Shown: positions 28,601-43,600 of the stretch, piece by piece
Numbering within the stretch: the first letter of the stretch is position 1
Layout: each line of letters opens with the position of its first letter
Source: Liolophura sinensis
Lineage: Eukaryota > Mollusca > Polyplacophora > Chitonida > Chitonidae
Direction of reading: 5' to 3'
Length of the DNA: 64,000 nt
Assembly (NCBI RefSeq): GCF_032854445.1
Contig: NC_088301.1
Coordinates: 8,736,281 to 8,800,280, forward strand
Notes under the pieces: model-generated
What the model saw: only the letters and a program-made list of their open reading frames with translations
Databases searched by the model: none
What the model was told of the DNA's origin: nothing
Program-made: the position numbers and the translations under genes

Positions 28601-31600
28601 GTGTCATGTATCACATTTAATTTAAGCATCAGTGCAAGGGGTCCGTGGTTTACTCCGGGAACTCAAGCAGAGGTAGAAGCGAATCTTAGGAGCTATTTTC
28701 CATTAAAGAATGCCTACATTATTTCTTTTGAGAATTTTTCATAGAATAATTTTACACCTATTACTGTAACCTCTGTACATAAACCAACAAATTTATTTCA
28801 CCAGTATAAAGATAACAGATTAACGTTCTAATAATCTGACTGCATACAATGTAGTAGTACACAGATGTGTAGTCTGTGTGAGATATTTTAGGATATGAAG
28901 TCCTATGCATGAAAAGAAACATTGTCATAGTGTCATTGTGATGGCCTCATTGGCTCCGGTGGTGAGCGGACTAACGGAGCGGAATGGTTTGGGAGCCTCT
29001 CACCAATGTGGTCGCTGTGAGCCCAGCTCATGCTGGCTTCCTCTCCCATCGCAAGTGGGAAGGTCTTCCAGCAAACTGTGGATAATCGTGGGTTTCCACT
29101 GGGCCCTGCCCGGTTTCCTCTCACCATAATGCCGTCGTATAAGTGAAATATTCGTGAATACGGTGTGAAAGACCACTTAAATAAATAAATCAAGTATCTT
29201 GTAATGTTTAAGAAAAAAATGGAACGCTGCTTTTGACTTTATTCGGATTCATTCGAGGAAGTTGATTATCTGCTATTGGTAAAATAATGTTTACGTTTTC
29301 CGTTGTAACTCACTATTAACCCCACAATTCATGTTGTGACGCCATTATAGTTAACAAACTTTATACATTTCTAAAAATGAAACTTTCATTTCCACTTTGC
29401 AGAATCCACCAAAAGACAGTTTAAACTGTAAAGAAATCGTGCGCTACTTCGTGTATCTTAGCAACTCCAGACTAGGCACACCTCCTCGTTTGACCCAGCT
29501 GCCGGGTGGGAGCCCCACCCGTGTGACCTTGTCTAACCTTGAGCCTTTCACCTGGTACTGTGTCAGGATACGGTATCAGACCGATGGACGTTTTCCCAGT
29601 CCACAATCCAAAGAAAACTGCGCCCAAACACCCGAAGCTAGTAGGATATTTACTCGATTTTAACTGAATTTAACTGGTGTATTGTTTTTCTTTGTAAATC
29701 TAGATATTTGCTACCTCACTGGATGTTATTGTTAACTGGAGTTTTCCCCTCCTTTTTAAAAGTTCTTAATTCTTTCCAACAAACTTGTGTATGTTGTACT
29801 TGGAGATTAAACTTAAGCTGCGTACTTGTAATTATACCTATTTCTTTCATGGGTTATTGTCCGTATTGTGATCATTACAACTTCCTCTCACGTACAAGTG
29901 CTATGTAGACTTTTGTGTATATACTGAAGTTGTCATTCTATGCATAATTCGATTTGTGGCTGGTGATATTTACGCAATTGACAAGATTATACAGCGCATG
30001 TGCATGTACTAGATAGCTATTATGCGTTTTAAGCTATTGTTAACCTGACATTGCGAGAATGACGTTTTTACCTGGTTGGTGTGACTATTTTGTCCACAAT
30101 TTGCAGGCTTATGCCACCATCTTTTAATCCAGTTTTGAAAATATGCTTCTAGACACACTTGCTTAAGAAACCAAATACTCACTTCATTAAAATATTCATT
30201 TATCAATATCGTGTATATGTATGTGTCCATGTTGATATATTAGACTAATTCCCCTACACTTCATTTATATATTAACCCAAACTTACCTAGTAATGAGCCC
30301 AGTATTGAATTCGACAAATTCGTTTGTATTACATTCACGTATAGATCTTGAATGCGTTGTTAACTCCTTAATATATCTTGTGTACCCCGCGTTTATTTTA
30401 TGTTCATACATCTTGTTAATTGATGCTGATGAATTATAGGATCTGCAGAGCTTGTTCGTATCGATATGTTAATATCCACATTGTTCCTGTTATCAACTTT
30501 TGGGTTGTCACTAACTTTAACACAAAACTAACGATACAGTGATCAAATGACCTAACTGCATAGGAATCTAGATGCTGAACTAACTCATTTGCATATATAA
30601 CCTACATCTGTGGAGAGCTACACACGGGAGACAACTCTCACTTAACATGTAATTTTGTCCTTACTTTCAGCTCCTTTGCCTCCAATTAACTTGGCTTTAC
30701 AACGAACAGGAAGTGAGTCTATGACACTGAGCTGGGAACAACCCACCCCGCTTCGGGGCAATATCACTCACTATAGAATTGTGTACAGCGACAGCTCGAA
30801 CAAGAAACAGGAAAAAACCCTGACGGCAATTGGGACCCATATGCAATATATACTGACTAGACTTCAGTCATTCACAGAATACAAAATACAGGTAAATGTA
30901 TCATCATGATGTTCTAAGTGCATATTAATTACTGTAAATTACAAAATTTCTCGGTTGCCTCCGGCCATAATGCTGGCTACCGTCGTTTAAGTGAAATATT
31001 CTTGAGTACGGCGTATAACACCTATTAAATAAATAAGTTAAAATTCCTGACTTTAACGTCTCTTTCGTCTATAAGGGTACATGTTAAGATAAATGTTTAA
31101 GTACATGGCCCGTACTTAAAGTACTGCGTTGAAGCTTTGCATTCGTGGAAAGCAGGGGAGCTGCTTGGAAATCGTATTATCAAGTCTATCATACTTAGCT
31201 TATTAACATGCATTCATCTAAAAAAATCTTGCAGGTCCAAGCTATAAACTCTGCCGGAGCCGGGGACCTATCAGAAGCGATCATCGCTAAAACTTTACAA
31301 GGAGGTAAGAATGCTGCAACTACGTGTATGTGTGAGGGAGTAGGGCCTCCCTGTCCGAGGTGGCTAGCGTTCCAGCGCGGCGCAATTAGCGTCTCACAAA
31401 TGTGGTCGCTGTGAGTTCAAGCCCAGCTCTTGTTAGCTTCCTCTCTGGTCAAACGTGGGAAGGTCTACCAGTTACCTGCGGAAATTCACAGGTTTCCTTC
31501 CACCATAATGCTGGCAGCTATCGTATAAGTGAAACATTCTTGAATACGGCGTAAAATACGAATTAAATAAATAAATATAGGTGAGTGGAATTTATACATT

Positions 31601-34600
31601 CCGGCTGTGTTATGGTCACAAACATTTGCTACTGTCGATTAGCTGTTATATCATTAAGTTTACATACAATGCACTTATCCGAAACTGCTGGGTTTTATTC
31701 CTCAGTAGTAAAACGAAACGTCTGATTTTGGCAACCAACGGTATGGATCTATCCACGTTCAATAGTGATAATATTGTTCATATGACAATCCCAATACTGC
31801 GACTAACTGGAGGCTTTTTAATTTAGTGCCAGGTCCCGTTAGGTCTTTACGGAACGTCACCAGAACGTCGAACGCGATACGTCTGATGTGGTCAGCCCCC
31901 GAGAAGACCAACGGCCAGCTCGAGTACTATCAGGTATGTCCACCTTTCTCAGGAAAGGTAAAGGCAAAGAAAACAGTAAGACGAAGTAAAAACATGTATC
32001 AAATGAAACACCCTTAAACACTTTCCAGGAAAATAACTCGATTTATTTCTTGTTATTTTTTTCAGAATTTGTTTTGTTTTGTTTTGTTTTTGTTTTTTGG
32101 GGGTTTTTTTCACTTGTAAAATTCATTTCAAACACTGGGTTCTAGGGTGGGATTTTTTCACCATATTGTGAACATTGAAGTGAAATCAGGCATAAGACGC
32201 GCCTAAAAACCTGCTCCCTACATAGTACATGGTAGGAAATGTTCAATCTTTAAGTTTAACTTGGATAAGATTTATTTATACTTGATTGTTGTAACGCACT
32301 CTAGCCATCACTTATGCGATGCCGCGAATGTTTATCGGTACCCGACCGCTTTTGGCCATGTATCCGACTTTCTCCCTGATGTAAAGCTAGCGGGGAATCA
32401 GAGCTGCCGAATTTGGACACGTGACGTCATCAATCATAGACCGATCGACTGGCGCCAGACCAAACCTTGTGTCGACTGTCTTTTGATTATATAATATTAG
32501 CCAGCCATACATCGCAACCTCAAAAATTAGTTTTCCCAGAACAATAATAGTTTTATTAACCCAATATTACGTCATTGTATCACCACAAGTACAATTTACT
32601 ATGATGTCCAAATCAGAATACCAGGTTACCAACCTACCACGTTTCTTTTCATATCTTCAGTTACTGCTCTGACGTAATCGGGATACTGTTTCCCATCCTC
32701 TTCCCCAGCAACACACATAGAAATCCATTTTCACTTAATGCTTTTTAAACAAGCTGGAGCAGTCAAAGATTGCACTTATTTATATTTATGAAGTTCTGAT
32801 ATGGGAATGATGTTACTCTCTCACCCAGTGGGGTGGATAAGGCATGTTGAGCTTATTAATTCTGCTGCACTGGCAATTATCCGTATTGATTCCTGCGGAT
32901 TGAGCTGACGTGCACACATTACTTAAGAGTCCTTGCGCCAGTTTGCCGCCAAAAGCCATATTCCTGCATCACTTTGTAATCGTCCGTTTCAGACCTCGAT
33001 TTTTTCAGGAATTCCTCTTTGCAAAAAGCGAAAGTTTCAGATTAATGAATTTGCAGTTTGCAGAAGGGTATCTTTTAGCAAAATCCATTGGTTCTCGGAC
33101 TCCTTTAACACGCGTATTTTGTGAGCTCTTCCAGTATGACGGAAACTTAGCTTTTGCAAGTTTTATGCAAATCGGTAAATGAGTCAAGCAAATCGGCATC
33201 AACATAAGGTGGAATCCGGTCGTTACCGAGTAATTGCGGCGGTTCCTCGTGTTGCCTAATGCTCAGTCATCTTTCATGGAAAGTTCATCAATAGCTTGCC
33301 AAAGGGCGATGATTTATCTCAAACAATCGAATTCCTCCGCACATTAAACCAGCTTCCAAAGTACAAATAGAACATCCTTGTTAAAATGTTGAAGCAACAA
33401 CGAATAAAATCAGTGTAGGAAGACTAGTATTGGTGGTGATGAAGTTTTTATTGTGAAATATGAACCTCAGTAGACTTGTCCACCAAATAGATCTCTGTGC
33501 TTGACACTGTTTATCTATTTATTTATTTATTTAATTGGAATTTTACGCCAATGTTACAGTATGGTTTTATCTGTTGACATTTTCACAAGATGAAGTCGTA
33601 ACTATTCATGTCTTTGAACTAGACACTTTTCACGAATACATTCATTTGCACAAGTAATGGATCTTGGATATAGGAAGAAAAGAAAAAGAAGCTAATCGAA
33701 AAAATAAGTAACTATCCACTTGTCACGTGACTGTGGATCCAATAAATCAAGCTCATTCTGCCAGAAGTCGTATCTGCTTCGACTGGGACATTCTAAAGTA
33801 TGCTTGTCGGTTCTCTTCAAAATGGACATGTTTTTGTTCATCTTGTCTTTTGACAAGTTGTAGGCGTGATTGATTCCTTGGAGGCATTGGTGTTAAAGTA
33901 TGTTTCATTAAAAAAGCCTGAGTGAGTCGAAAACTTGGTGGAATAGGTTCCCGTAGTGCTGGCTATATCGACTGCCTTGTGCACTTTTAAATTCGCATAG
34001 GTGCCATTTGCACAGAACATGAATTACTATGCTAGCCATGTAAAACCATTCAACCCAATTCTTGACACCGCAGTTAAAACTACGGCCACAAAAATGATCG
34101 ATTCATTTCCTGAGCAGCAGAGTCGATATGACAACTTTATGGATATATGCCTCACTAAACAAATTATTGATTTTCGTTATACCTTTTTTGCGTGGCTGGC
34201 AAAAATTTACTTTCTCTCAGGAAACCAACAGTAACTTGACAAACGACAAAAAACAACTAGCGCTTTGTTGTGTACTTCGGAAAAGATAAACATTTGTTTG
34301 TATCGAATCAGGAAGGAGATTATGTTCATAACTCAAACAAGAACGTAATGTATATCTACGGACCGGAAAACGGTGGCGAAATGTTTTAAGACAGTGCATG
34401 CTAAGAGTAAAATTCCTACATCCTGTACTCTGACTGTAATGTTGATTCTATCAAATTAGTATGTTCGAAAGGTCTTGACTGGCTGGGGCGCAAATGTCGT
34501 TCAAGTTCCGGCGGATAGACTTATGACCAGTGAAATCGATGCCTCAAAAGACTTACGTATCCAAGAAATGAAACAAGCGCAAATTCGCGAATCTGCGATA

Positions 34601-37600
34601 TACCACGAAACTAGTGTATAGTGTTTCGTGTCGCCGTGTATGAAAGCCCCCTGTTAGATGAATGGCCCTTATTCAAAGATCTCATGCAGGCTTCATCTTC
34701 GGCCGTACGTGGGACGGTCCTCAGCAACCTGCGGATGGTCGTAGGTTTCCCACGGGTTCTGCCCAATTTTCTCCCATCGTATCATATAGCGAAATATTCT
34801 TGAGCGCGTCTTAAAACACCAGTCAAATAGATAAAAAATAAATACATATTTAAAGATCGGTTGTAAGAATAAACAAACAAACCGAAAGACAGACGTTGGG
34901 ACGTATGCAGGTTTTAAAGCAGCTCAAAAGCATGTTAAAATTTCTGGCGATTGCATTGGATTCTAAAATGCTTTATTTCCTTCCAGATATCTTGTCGTCC
35001 AGTCAACGCTGTGGCACTTGGTCCAAGGCGACAGACTAGTGAGGAATCGAGCACTGTTGAAGAGAAGGTGCCGGCTGTTATCATGGATGTTACTATGTAT
35101 GCACTAAACCCGGCCACACAATACGGCTGTGGCGTGAAAGCTATTTCTAACACCGGCGCAGGACCGGAGAGGACTATATTGGTCTGGACGGAAGGAACTG
35201 GTAGGTGTTGGAGGAAATATGACTGTTTATTTATAAAAGTCATCGGACCTTCGAACATAATGACAAACTACGTTAAGTCTAGAAATGGTTTTTAGGGTAT
35301 TTTCTCGCTAAAAAGGTCTTTTTGGAAGGTAGGATATGGCTTCTTCTGACAGACACATTGATGAATCCCAGCTGCTTTCTTCGTGTGTTTCACATCCGAA
35401 TACTCTGACAACGAAACCTTGACTGTATGTTTGCCGCTAGGTATAGATTGTTTTAAAACAGCATCAAATGTAATCACTTTGGCCTGCTTTAACAGCTACT
35501 GTCTTTTTTAATCTATCATTCTGCCACAATTTTCAAACTGAAGTTGGGGACAAAAAGTTATCGAACGTCTCTGACTGCATGTAGCACAGAAGAAATTGGG
35601 AGTTAAAGCTGTGCCATTGCACTAGGCTAAACAGTCGTAACAAAAAATTTGGTTCATTAAGACCCTCTCTAGTGATAACAACAATCATCGATTCCTTTTG
35701 GTAGTGGTGTGTTTTTTTCCTGCTATAACCAGACGCAGCTGTACAGTTATGATATCACAGGCACGACTAAGCCCCTGTTATCAGCGACCGAGACCTGATT
35801 TGAGGTCATTGGTGATCGGGTTCAAACTGAGGATGTGAAGGACTTTCCAGGAAACGAGAATCAATAAGCCGTGAACGAGGATTGGATGACTATGGATGTA
35901 ATTAACATGGAGATCTCAATTAATGAGGCCCATCTAAGATGACGTTAATTGAAAATCAATAAATATGGAATGCGTGAAATGTCGTCGGCGTGCTAATATA
36001 ACCAGGAAAAAAGTCATTCTGACCTGTATTTGGCAGCCAGATGATTGACAACAAGGCAGATGGAAAAATAATTCCAATTTATGTGCCAGAGAAGGTTCGA
36101 AATGTGGAATTGGAAGTAACCGTGGCGTACGACGTCAAACCATTGTCCTGGTTACTGGTCTAGTTTAAGTCTAAAAGATTAACACTGGAATGTTAACTGC
36201 ATGATTGCAGCACAACAACGTATATGTTGAACGTGTTCAGAGTTAAATTTGGCATTTGACGCACAACAAATGCTGGTCACGAATTCATATTGCCATTTTA
36301 CGAATGAAGTATATAATTTGTATTCATAACGGGCAACTTTTGTCGAAAGTTTTTGAATTGAATTTACGTAGCGTGACTTCAGGTGACTATAAGCTGGCAT
36401 TTCTGAGACTGGATGGAAATCCACTGTTTCAAGTATCAGGCATTAGTTCCTTTAATAATATCTCATTAACGTTATTAGTACCAGCTGTCACAGGATCTCT
36501 GAATCAACAACGAGTTTACGAGGTTTGGTGTCTAAGGCTTTCATAATTATGAAGATCAAAGTCCTACATACCATGAAAGTGGACAGACCATGGATTGTTA
36601 GATTTTGGTCTAATAATATTGTATTATAGCTTAAAATTTGCAATTGTCGAATAACACATTTTGTTTGACTTTGATTTATGCTCATTATAATTTTGCGCAA
36701 AGTTTGATTAATTTCCTAACAGAGAAAGTGAAGTGTTGACATCAAATGTATTATTTTAAGACCGTATGGAAGTGCATTTGTACGTACCAAACTTTGGATA
36801 AAATATTACAACTGTGTTATCCAGACCTATTTAGATCTCATCTTTCTTCACTGTCTTATCTGGTTATTTGTATAAAATTCAAACCAATAACCGATTTTAC
36901 TGTATATGTACACCCTCAAAAAAAACTCTATTGTGTAGTGGTGCTAGAATGCATTCGGTTATTATAGCACAATATTGTGTCATATTCAACATAATATCCT
37001 GTTAGTCTAATGGAAGGTTTATGTTGAATAATAGAATATGTGTCTTATTTTTAACAGAATAATCTAGCAATCTAGCCTCACTCAGACATGCGACTTTCTG
37101 TTAAATTTAACAGATTCTTTATTGAGAGTATAAATGTATTAAAATAAAATAACGTTGGATTGATTCTTGGTTCTCCTTTGTATACCACTACACCTGACCT
37201 AAACCTAACTCAACTCAAACTGACTGTTACGTCCCTGATGCAAGATGGAAACCCACGACCATCCGCAGGTTGCTGACAAACCTTCCCATGTACGGCCGGA
37301 GAGGAAACCAGCATGAGCTGGACTTGAACTAACAGAGACCGCATTGGTGAAAGGCTCCTGAACTATTACGCCGCGCTGGCGGTGCTAACCCCCTCGGCCA
37401 CGCGGCCCAATGTAAGAAATAATACAGGTACGTGATAAATAAAGCTGGTTACCGATTCTCTTTCTTTCTGTGCAGAGCCCTACCCGCCCGAGTCCCCTAA
37501 GGTTCTAGTGACGAGGGATAACACGGTCACGGTGGATCTCCAGTCGCCAGAGGATCAGTTTGTCAGGTACATGTTTATTTTTCTGTTTTTTATTGATGTT

Positions 37601-40600
37601 GTAAAATATTAGAATCCCTTTTCAGCTCACAGTGGGCATTCTCAATTCGTCTTCAGGCAATGTGACATAATAAAAGGATTATTGGAAAAATACGTTGTTT
37701 GCCGGTCTCCGAAAAGGAAATGGCTAAATCTTGTTTCAAGATGTTTTAGAGAATCTTTAGCTGTAATACGTTTAACATTCGGTGCACATAGATTTTAGTT
37801 CAGCTGAATTCGGCATGTATGATGAAGCCAGTCAAATAACTCGCCTACACGTATGTTTGCCATTCACCCATTTTGACAGTCTCAATATTTGGACCTTTGT
37901 TGAAGTTTCTGGTGGATATTCTTCCCTGTTCCATAAAATAACAACTTCATTTATTACCTCTTCCGACGTACAACAAAACCCAAAAGTGACATGTTTATGG
38001 GGGTGTGAAGCTCTGTGACCGTATAAATCCGTCTTCCAAGAACCAGTACTCAAAATATCTTTTGTTAATCTTTGTTATGTGGCCTTCACGAGTACCGGTA
38101 ATCCTATTTTTCTTTCGTATTTTGACAGCCAGTTACAAAGAGGCTTACTTTACATATGAGCTTGAAACGTGCAGAAAAATACATCATGAAATGAGATCTT
38201 GTAGCATACAATACACAACATATCCACTTATGGCCCAAATTATAATGCCAGGGACGAGAGTATAGTATTTGTTTTGAAGAGTATTCGATAGTTTTGTCCA
38301 GTAATGTCGGTGGTTCTATGTAAAGGGTATTTTTATGGAGTCGTGCAGAATCTGATTTGGCAAATAAAAGCTCTTCACTGATTTGTATTCCCTGCGACAA
38401 GAGTTTCACAAACTGTGAAATGTAAGACAACTCATTTTAACGGATGTTTTGTTGTCTGTGTCTTGCAGTTTTTATCGTATAATCGTTGAAAGACACTCCG
38501 GAAGCGAAAAGCGACGACGTCAAGCCCGTGAAACGCCAACAAGCATGACGGAAGTGAATGAGGACTTCTTCACTGCGGTTCGCCGTGGTTCCAAATTGTA
38601 CGTTGCTGCTCAGCTTCAGGGTCAAGATGTTAACGGGCCATTCACGGTGGGGGATAACGGTACTTATGGTGGATACTACAACGCCCCTCTGCAGCAGGAG
38701 AGAGAGTACACTATTTGGTTTGGGGCTTATTCCACGGTGGACGGGGTAGGTTCTCTCCCTGCTTATATAGTGTTGTGAAACCATGAAAACTTTCATCATG
38801 GATGTCTAAAGGGGGCTATAGGAGAAATTGCTATTCTTATTGAATAATGTGACGATTGCCACTGAAGAGCTTGACGATTGCCACTGAATAGTTTGACGAT
38901 TGCCACTAAATAGTTTGACGATTACCACTGAATAACTTGGTGATTGCCACTGAATAGTTTAGCGGCTACTACTGAATGGCTTGACGATTATCACTGAATA
39001 GCGTGATGATTTCTATTGAATATTTGGGTGATTCCCACTGAATAGTTTGGTGTTTGTCACTGGGTAATTTTATGAATCCAACTCAGTGGTTTTAGGATTC
39101 TAAATGAATAATTCGATGATTCAAACTGAATAGATTGATACTGTCCCTCCGAGAAAGCAATCATTAGAAACAGACTGCTGCACAGCTGAAATTGAAGTTT
39201 TCGATGCTTCCAGTAACAAATTAATGCTTTAATGCTGTCACAACAACCATTTTTCAGCCTTTTTATAAATGTGTTATGTTGTTATCTTGACAGGCGTTAA
39301 CTCAATCCTTCTCTAAAACAGACAGACCTGTCGTAGGTGAGTACATCAAAACTGTGGCGTCACCTTCGTGGCGTAGAATGCAGACATGCGTGGCTTGTAA
39401 TTCCGCATACCAGTGCCAGGTCAATTAGTGGCCTAGTTATATGTTTTTATTTCTCTAAAAGTAGTGACCAAAACCTGTTGTTATGAATTGTTAACATGAG
39501 AATAAGAACTCAGCACGTCATTTTTTTTCTCACTTTTACGTTCTGTTTTGCTGCAAACATTTCGCTTCAGTGAAATACCACCGAATTCGTCTGACTTATT
39601 CGTGGCTTTTGTGGCACATTATATTTACAAATTTTGTCATTAGCACGCAGCTTTTATCTAAGTCACCATGTCATTGTGTCATTTCAGTCCGGAGTATCCT
39701 CGAACCAAAACGCTCCAGTAGTCATATCGGTATTATTGTTGGGGTTTTAGCAGTATTTATACTGTTGGTGCTGACGTTTGCTGTATTCCTTCTGATATGG
39801 AAGTAAGTTTTCCACATAACACAATAGTGCACAAATATACAGGTCCACCTAAATTTTCACAGAAATAACCTTTAACCAGTGAGGTCCCGAGTTCGAATCC
39901 AGCAATAGTGTTCTAAGAGGACTTGTAGGTACCGTCTGAAATAATACGATATTCTGCGTGCTCGTCTGGCTTGCCCCCGCTCATCAGCTTCATCGCCTTC
40001 ACCTTGGTGAAATATGCCTACATTGTGAATAAAAGAACTTTAAAAAAGACAAATTTAGTAATGTAGGCATATGTAACATTTTAAGTTATCGATATACTCC
40101 ATTATTCCAAACAGTAGAATTTTGAATAATTGACCAAGTTGAGATATGCTTGGATAAACTGTCAACATAATCTAAGTGCCCAAATTGAGATGAAATCATT
40201 TAGAGATTTTAGAAGGACAGCTTAAATGTGTGTTCAAGATACATATTTTGATGGACAACTTATAAACTAGCATGCCATACGATTTACACACAGATTGAAT
40301 TTAAGCGCCTGGAACATTCTTTGCGTCTTTCAGGAATCATTGAAAACTGTTGTCTGCTTTTCTTTACATGAATCCATTATAATTTGTTACTTTCTAAGTT
40401 TTGGTGGTTTGTGTTGAACGTTTTTGAAATCGGTCTTGTGATTACTAACCTGGATCGTTCTTATTGGCTTGCGAAACAGTGTCGCCTCGATCTGCAAAAG
40501 TGCCCGATACTAAATTATGAGTTAACGGAAAAAGAATGACACATTTATGAACGGTCTCTTTCAGGAAACGCTCAAATGGACCCCCTGCTGAGAAACAGGA

Positions 40601-43600
40601 AGTGCGTACATTCATCTCCTTCTCTCCGCCACCCATGATGCCAGAGCTGGATCTCTCCCCACCCACCACACCACTTGAGAACAGAGGTAGGCAACAAATT
40701 GTTGTTGGTCTTCTTCTTACTAACAGCAGCTTCTGCCAAGTGTTATATCGTGCAGGGATTAGTTCGATTTTGTAGCTTGTGGACACGATTTAAAAATATT
40801 TGGATTTTACCGAACATGCCAATAAGGTTACCTAAACAAAGGCTAACTTTATACCACATTAAACATTAGTGCTTGATGTTTTATTGTGTTTTAACGGAAA
40901 AAAAACTTGGAAACATCAGCACAGAGCGTGGAAACAACACTTCATGAAAGGGAATAACATGTTACGTATTACTGTTCGTTTCGTTTTTCAGAGAACATGG
41001 AAATTGAGCCGTTGATCACGCCATCCACCATAGATGACTGCGAATTTGAGCCTGTGTACGGAAACGCTATGCCGTCATATCCGCCCGTGCGCGTGGAGGA
41101 CTTATGGGATTACGTCAGGCAACAGAAAGAAAACGACATGGAGGGGCTAAAACAGGAGTACAAGGTGAGTTTAATGTATGAGTAATAAGTCAGCAGTTGC
41201 CCACAAAAGGTCATGGCAAATTCTGCAGTGAACGACAGAAAACACAGCTTTGACTCTCATCGCTTTAGGAGAGAAAGGTTCCCCCGTTTTTGGAGATCTG
41301 CAGATTTCTAGGCCGTAGCCTTCTGAGAGTAGTGGGTGAACTACTAAAGCCACAAACGCTTTATTTTACATCGGAGCGTTCAAGAAAAAAAGATTTCTCC
41401 AAATTACAGCGCTCATGATGTGCTATGGTCTGTTTTTCTTGTTTATGGCACGTTGCCAATAACATGTCTTTTTTCTGGACAGACTAATATGATTTATCGG
41501 AAGCACAGCTAATAGTATATTGACGTTTTCGTCGGAATTTGACGTGTAATTTATACAAATTGCCCGGTGTCACCCCTACATATCGATTCATACATAGATA
41601 AATCGGTTTTAGAACGTGCTGAGAAATATCATGTCCAAATATTTTTTGTGGATCTGTGTGTTGCTTCTACGGTATATGGCTTGGTCGTTTATACATCACT
41701 TGGCGATAAGCTATTCCAAATGCGATTTTACTAAATCAATCGCCAGATCAAACCATTAAATCCTCCCTTGGCAATATCTCCATTACGCAATTGGTTTTGG
41801 GCTCTGTACAATTCCTTTTGTTGCCAAAGACGATTATTTTCTGTCTTTGACATAATTCCGCAAATATCACGCGTCCATCAAGACAATTGCTTCTGTAAAC
41901 AGAAAGATTACCGGCTTACTGGACGATGCCTTAATCACTTCTATAAAAATCAATAGGAGATCAATGATAATGTATTTGTGAGATGGTTATCTGTCTTTTG
42001 CGTAAAAGTTTACTTCAATAGTAAAGCCCAAAACAAAGAGTAAAAACTACGATCTTGTGCGAGGAACAATCCGATCATTCTCAGTTTAATAAAACAATCG
42101 GAAATTTCTCAAATTAAAAAACAATGTGAACAATATCCGATAATATCGAGTATGAAAAACAATGACATATATCTCATTTCTAAAAATCTGATCATTCTCA
42201 GAATGGAAAGTAAATCTTTCCATTTCATAAATTTTTTCCCAGTATAAAAACAGTCTGACGTCAAAAATTCACGAACATTATGGGGTGTTGAGGACAAGCA
42301 GTTTGCTGCACATTCTGGACGTGTGGTCTGCTTCATAACTGTGTTTAGTTCAGCTTAACCCGCGTCTAGTGGCTGTGTATTCAGCGTGCTGGATTAGATA
42401 GTCGCCTTGTAAATATGAACAGTCGCAATCATAGTGCAGCTGAGATAAATATTTTGATTATCGACAGGTTATATGCTAGCAGGCCACAAGATTTGGATTC
42501 TGATTTCATTTATTCGCCTAGAACATTCCTTCCGTCTTTCCAACATCATTGAAATCTGTCGGCTTTTTTGTATGAATTCATCATAATTTTGTACTTTATG
42601 TGCTTTATTAGTTCTTCTGTTAAACGTTGTTCTGGGAATTGGCCTTTACGGTTATTGGTCTGGAACGTTCATTTTTGGTTAACGGGTGCTATACGAATGT
42701 CTGTTGTGTGATTGCTTTTCTAAAGTTAAAGTTAATGTAACACATATAAACCTTTTATTACAATACATATGTATGTCTTAATTGTTCTTCGCTTTCTATC
42801 TACAGCTCTTGCCGGCGGGGTTAACCGCGAAGTGTGACGTGGCCAAACGATGTGCAAATAAAGCCAAAAACCGTTATGGGAACATAGTTGCTTGTAAGTA
42901 CAGTACTTGATTTTATCCTTGTTAAGACATTAATTATCGATAAATGATAGCGAAAACATACATGTTCCACATTTAATAGGAACTAGATTTAAATAGAAGC
43001 GAATGGAACAGCAATTTCTTTTCTTTTAATACAATAAAATGTATTATACTGAAAGAAATGGTTGGATACGTTGTAACAGCCTAGCAGCTAGAATATTTAT
43101 TAAGCGTTGCTTCCAAACTGCAAGTTCATTAATAATGCCGACATCCAAAATGTATACAAAAATCATCTGTCTGAATGGAAGCAAACGTGTGATTGGAAGC
43201 GATGAATTCAACGGAAATGGTTTTTCCTTCTAACTGTTGTAAAATACCTTACCAAATGAATTTGTAATTATTTGATTTTAATTTCAGATGACCACACTCG
43301 AGTCATTTTGACTTCATTACCCGGAGACATATCCTCCGATTACATAAATGCAAATTACATTGATGTAAGTAGATCGTTCTGTGGCCGTTGAAAATTTTAA
43401 AAAAGAAGGCCGTATTCTGTTTCTGTTATCACAACTGTGTGTGTGAAACGAATCTTCTAAGTAATGCAAGAAACGAAGTTATATGCTTACTTGATGAGGG
43501 AATGTTTTCGTTAAAACAAAACAAAAAATCACACGAATTATCAGACAATTTTCAGTTTATTTAAAGGACTTCTACAAAACAGTCTGTGAGGTCAACGTAA

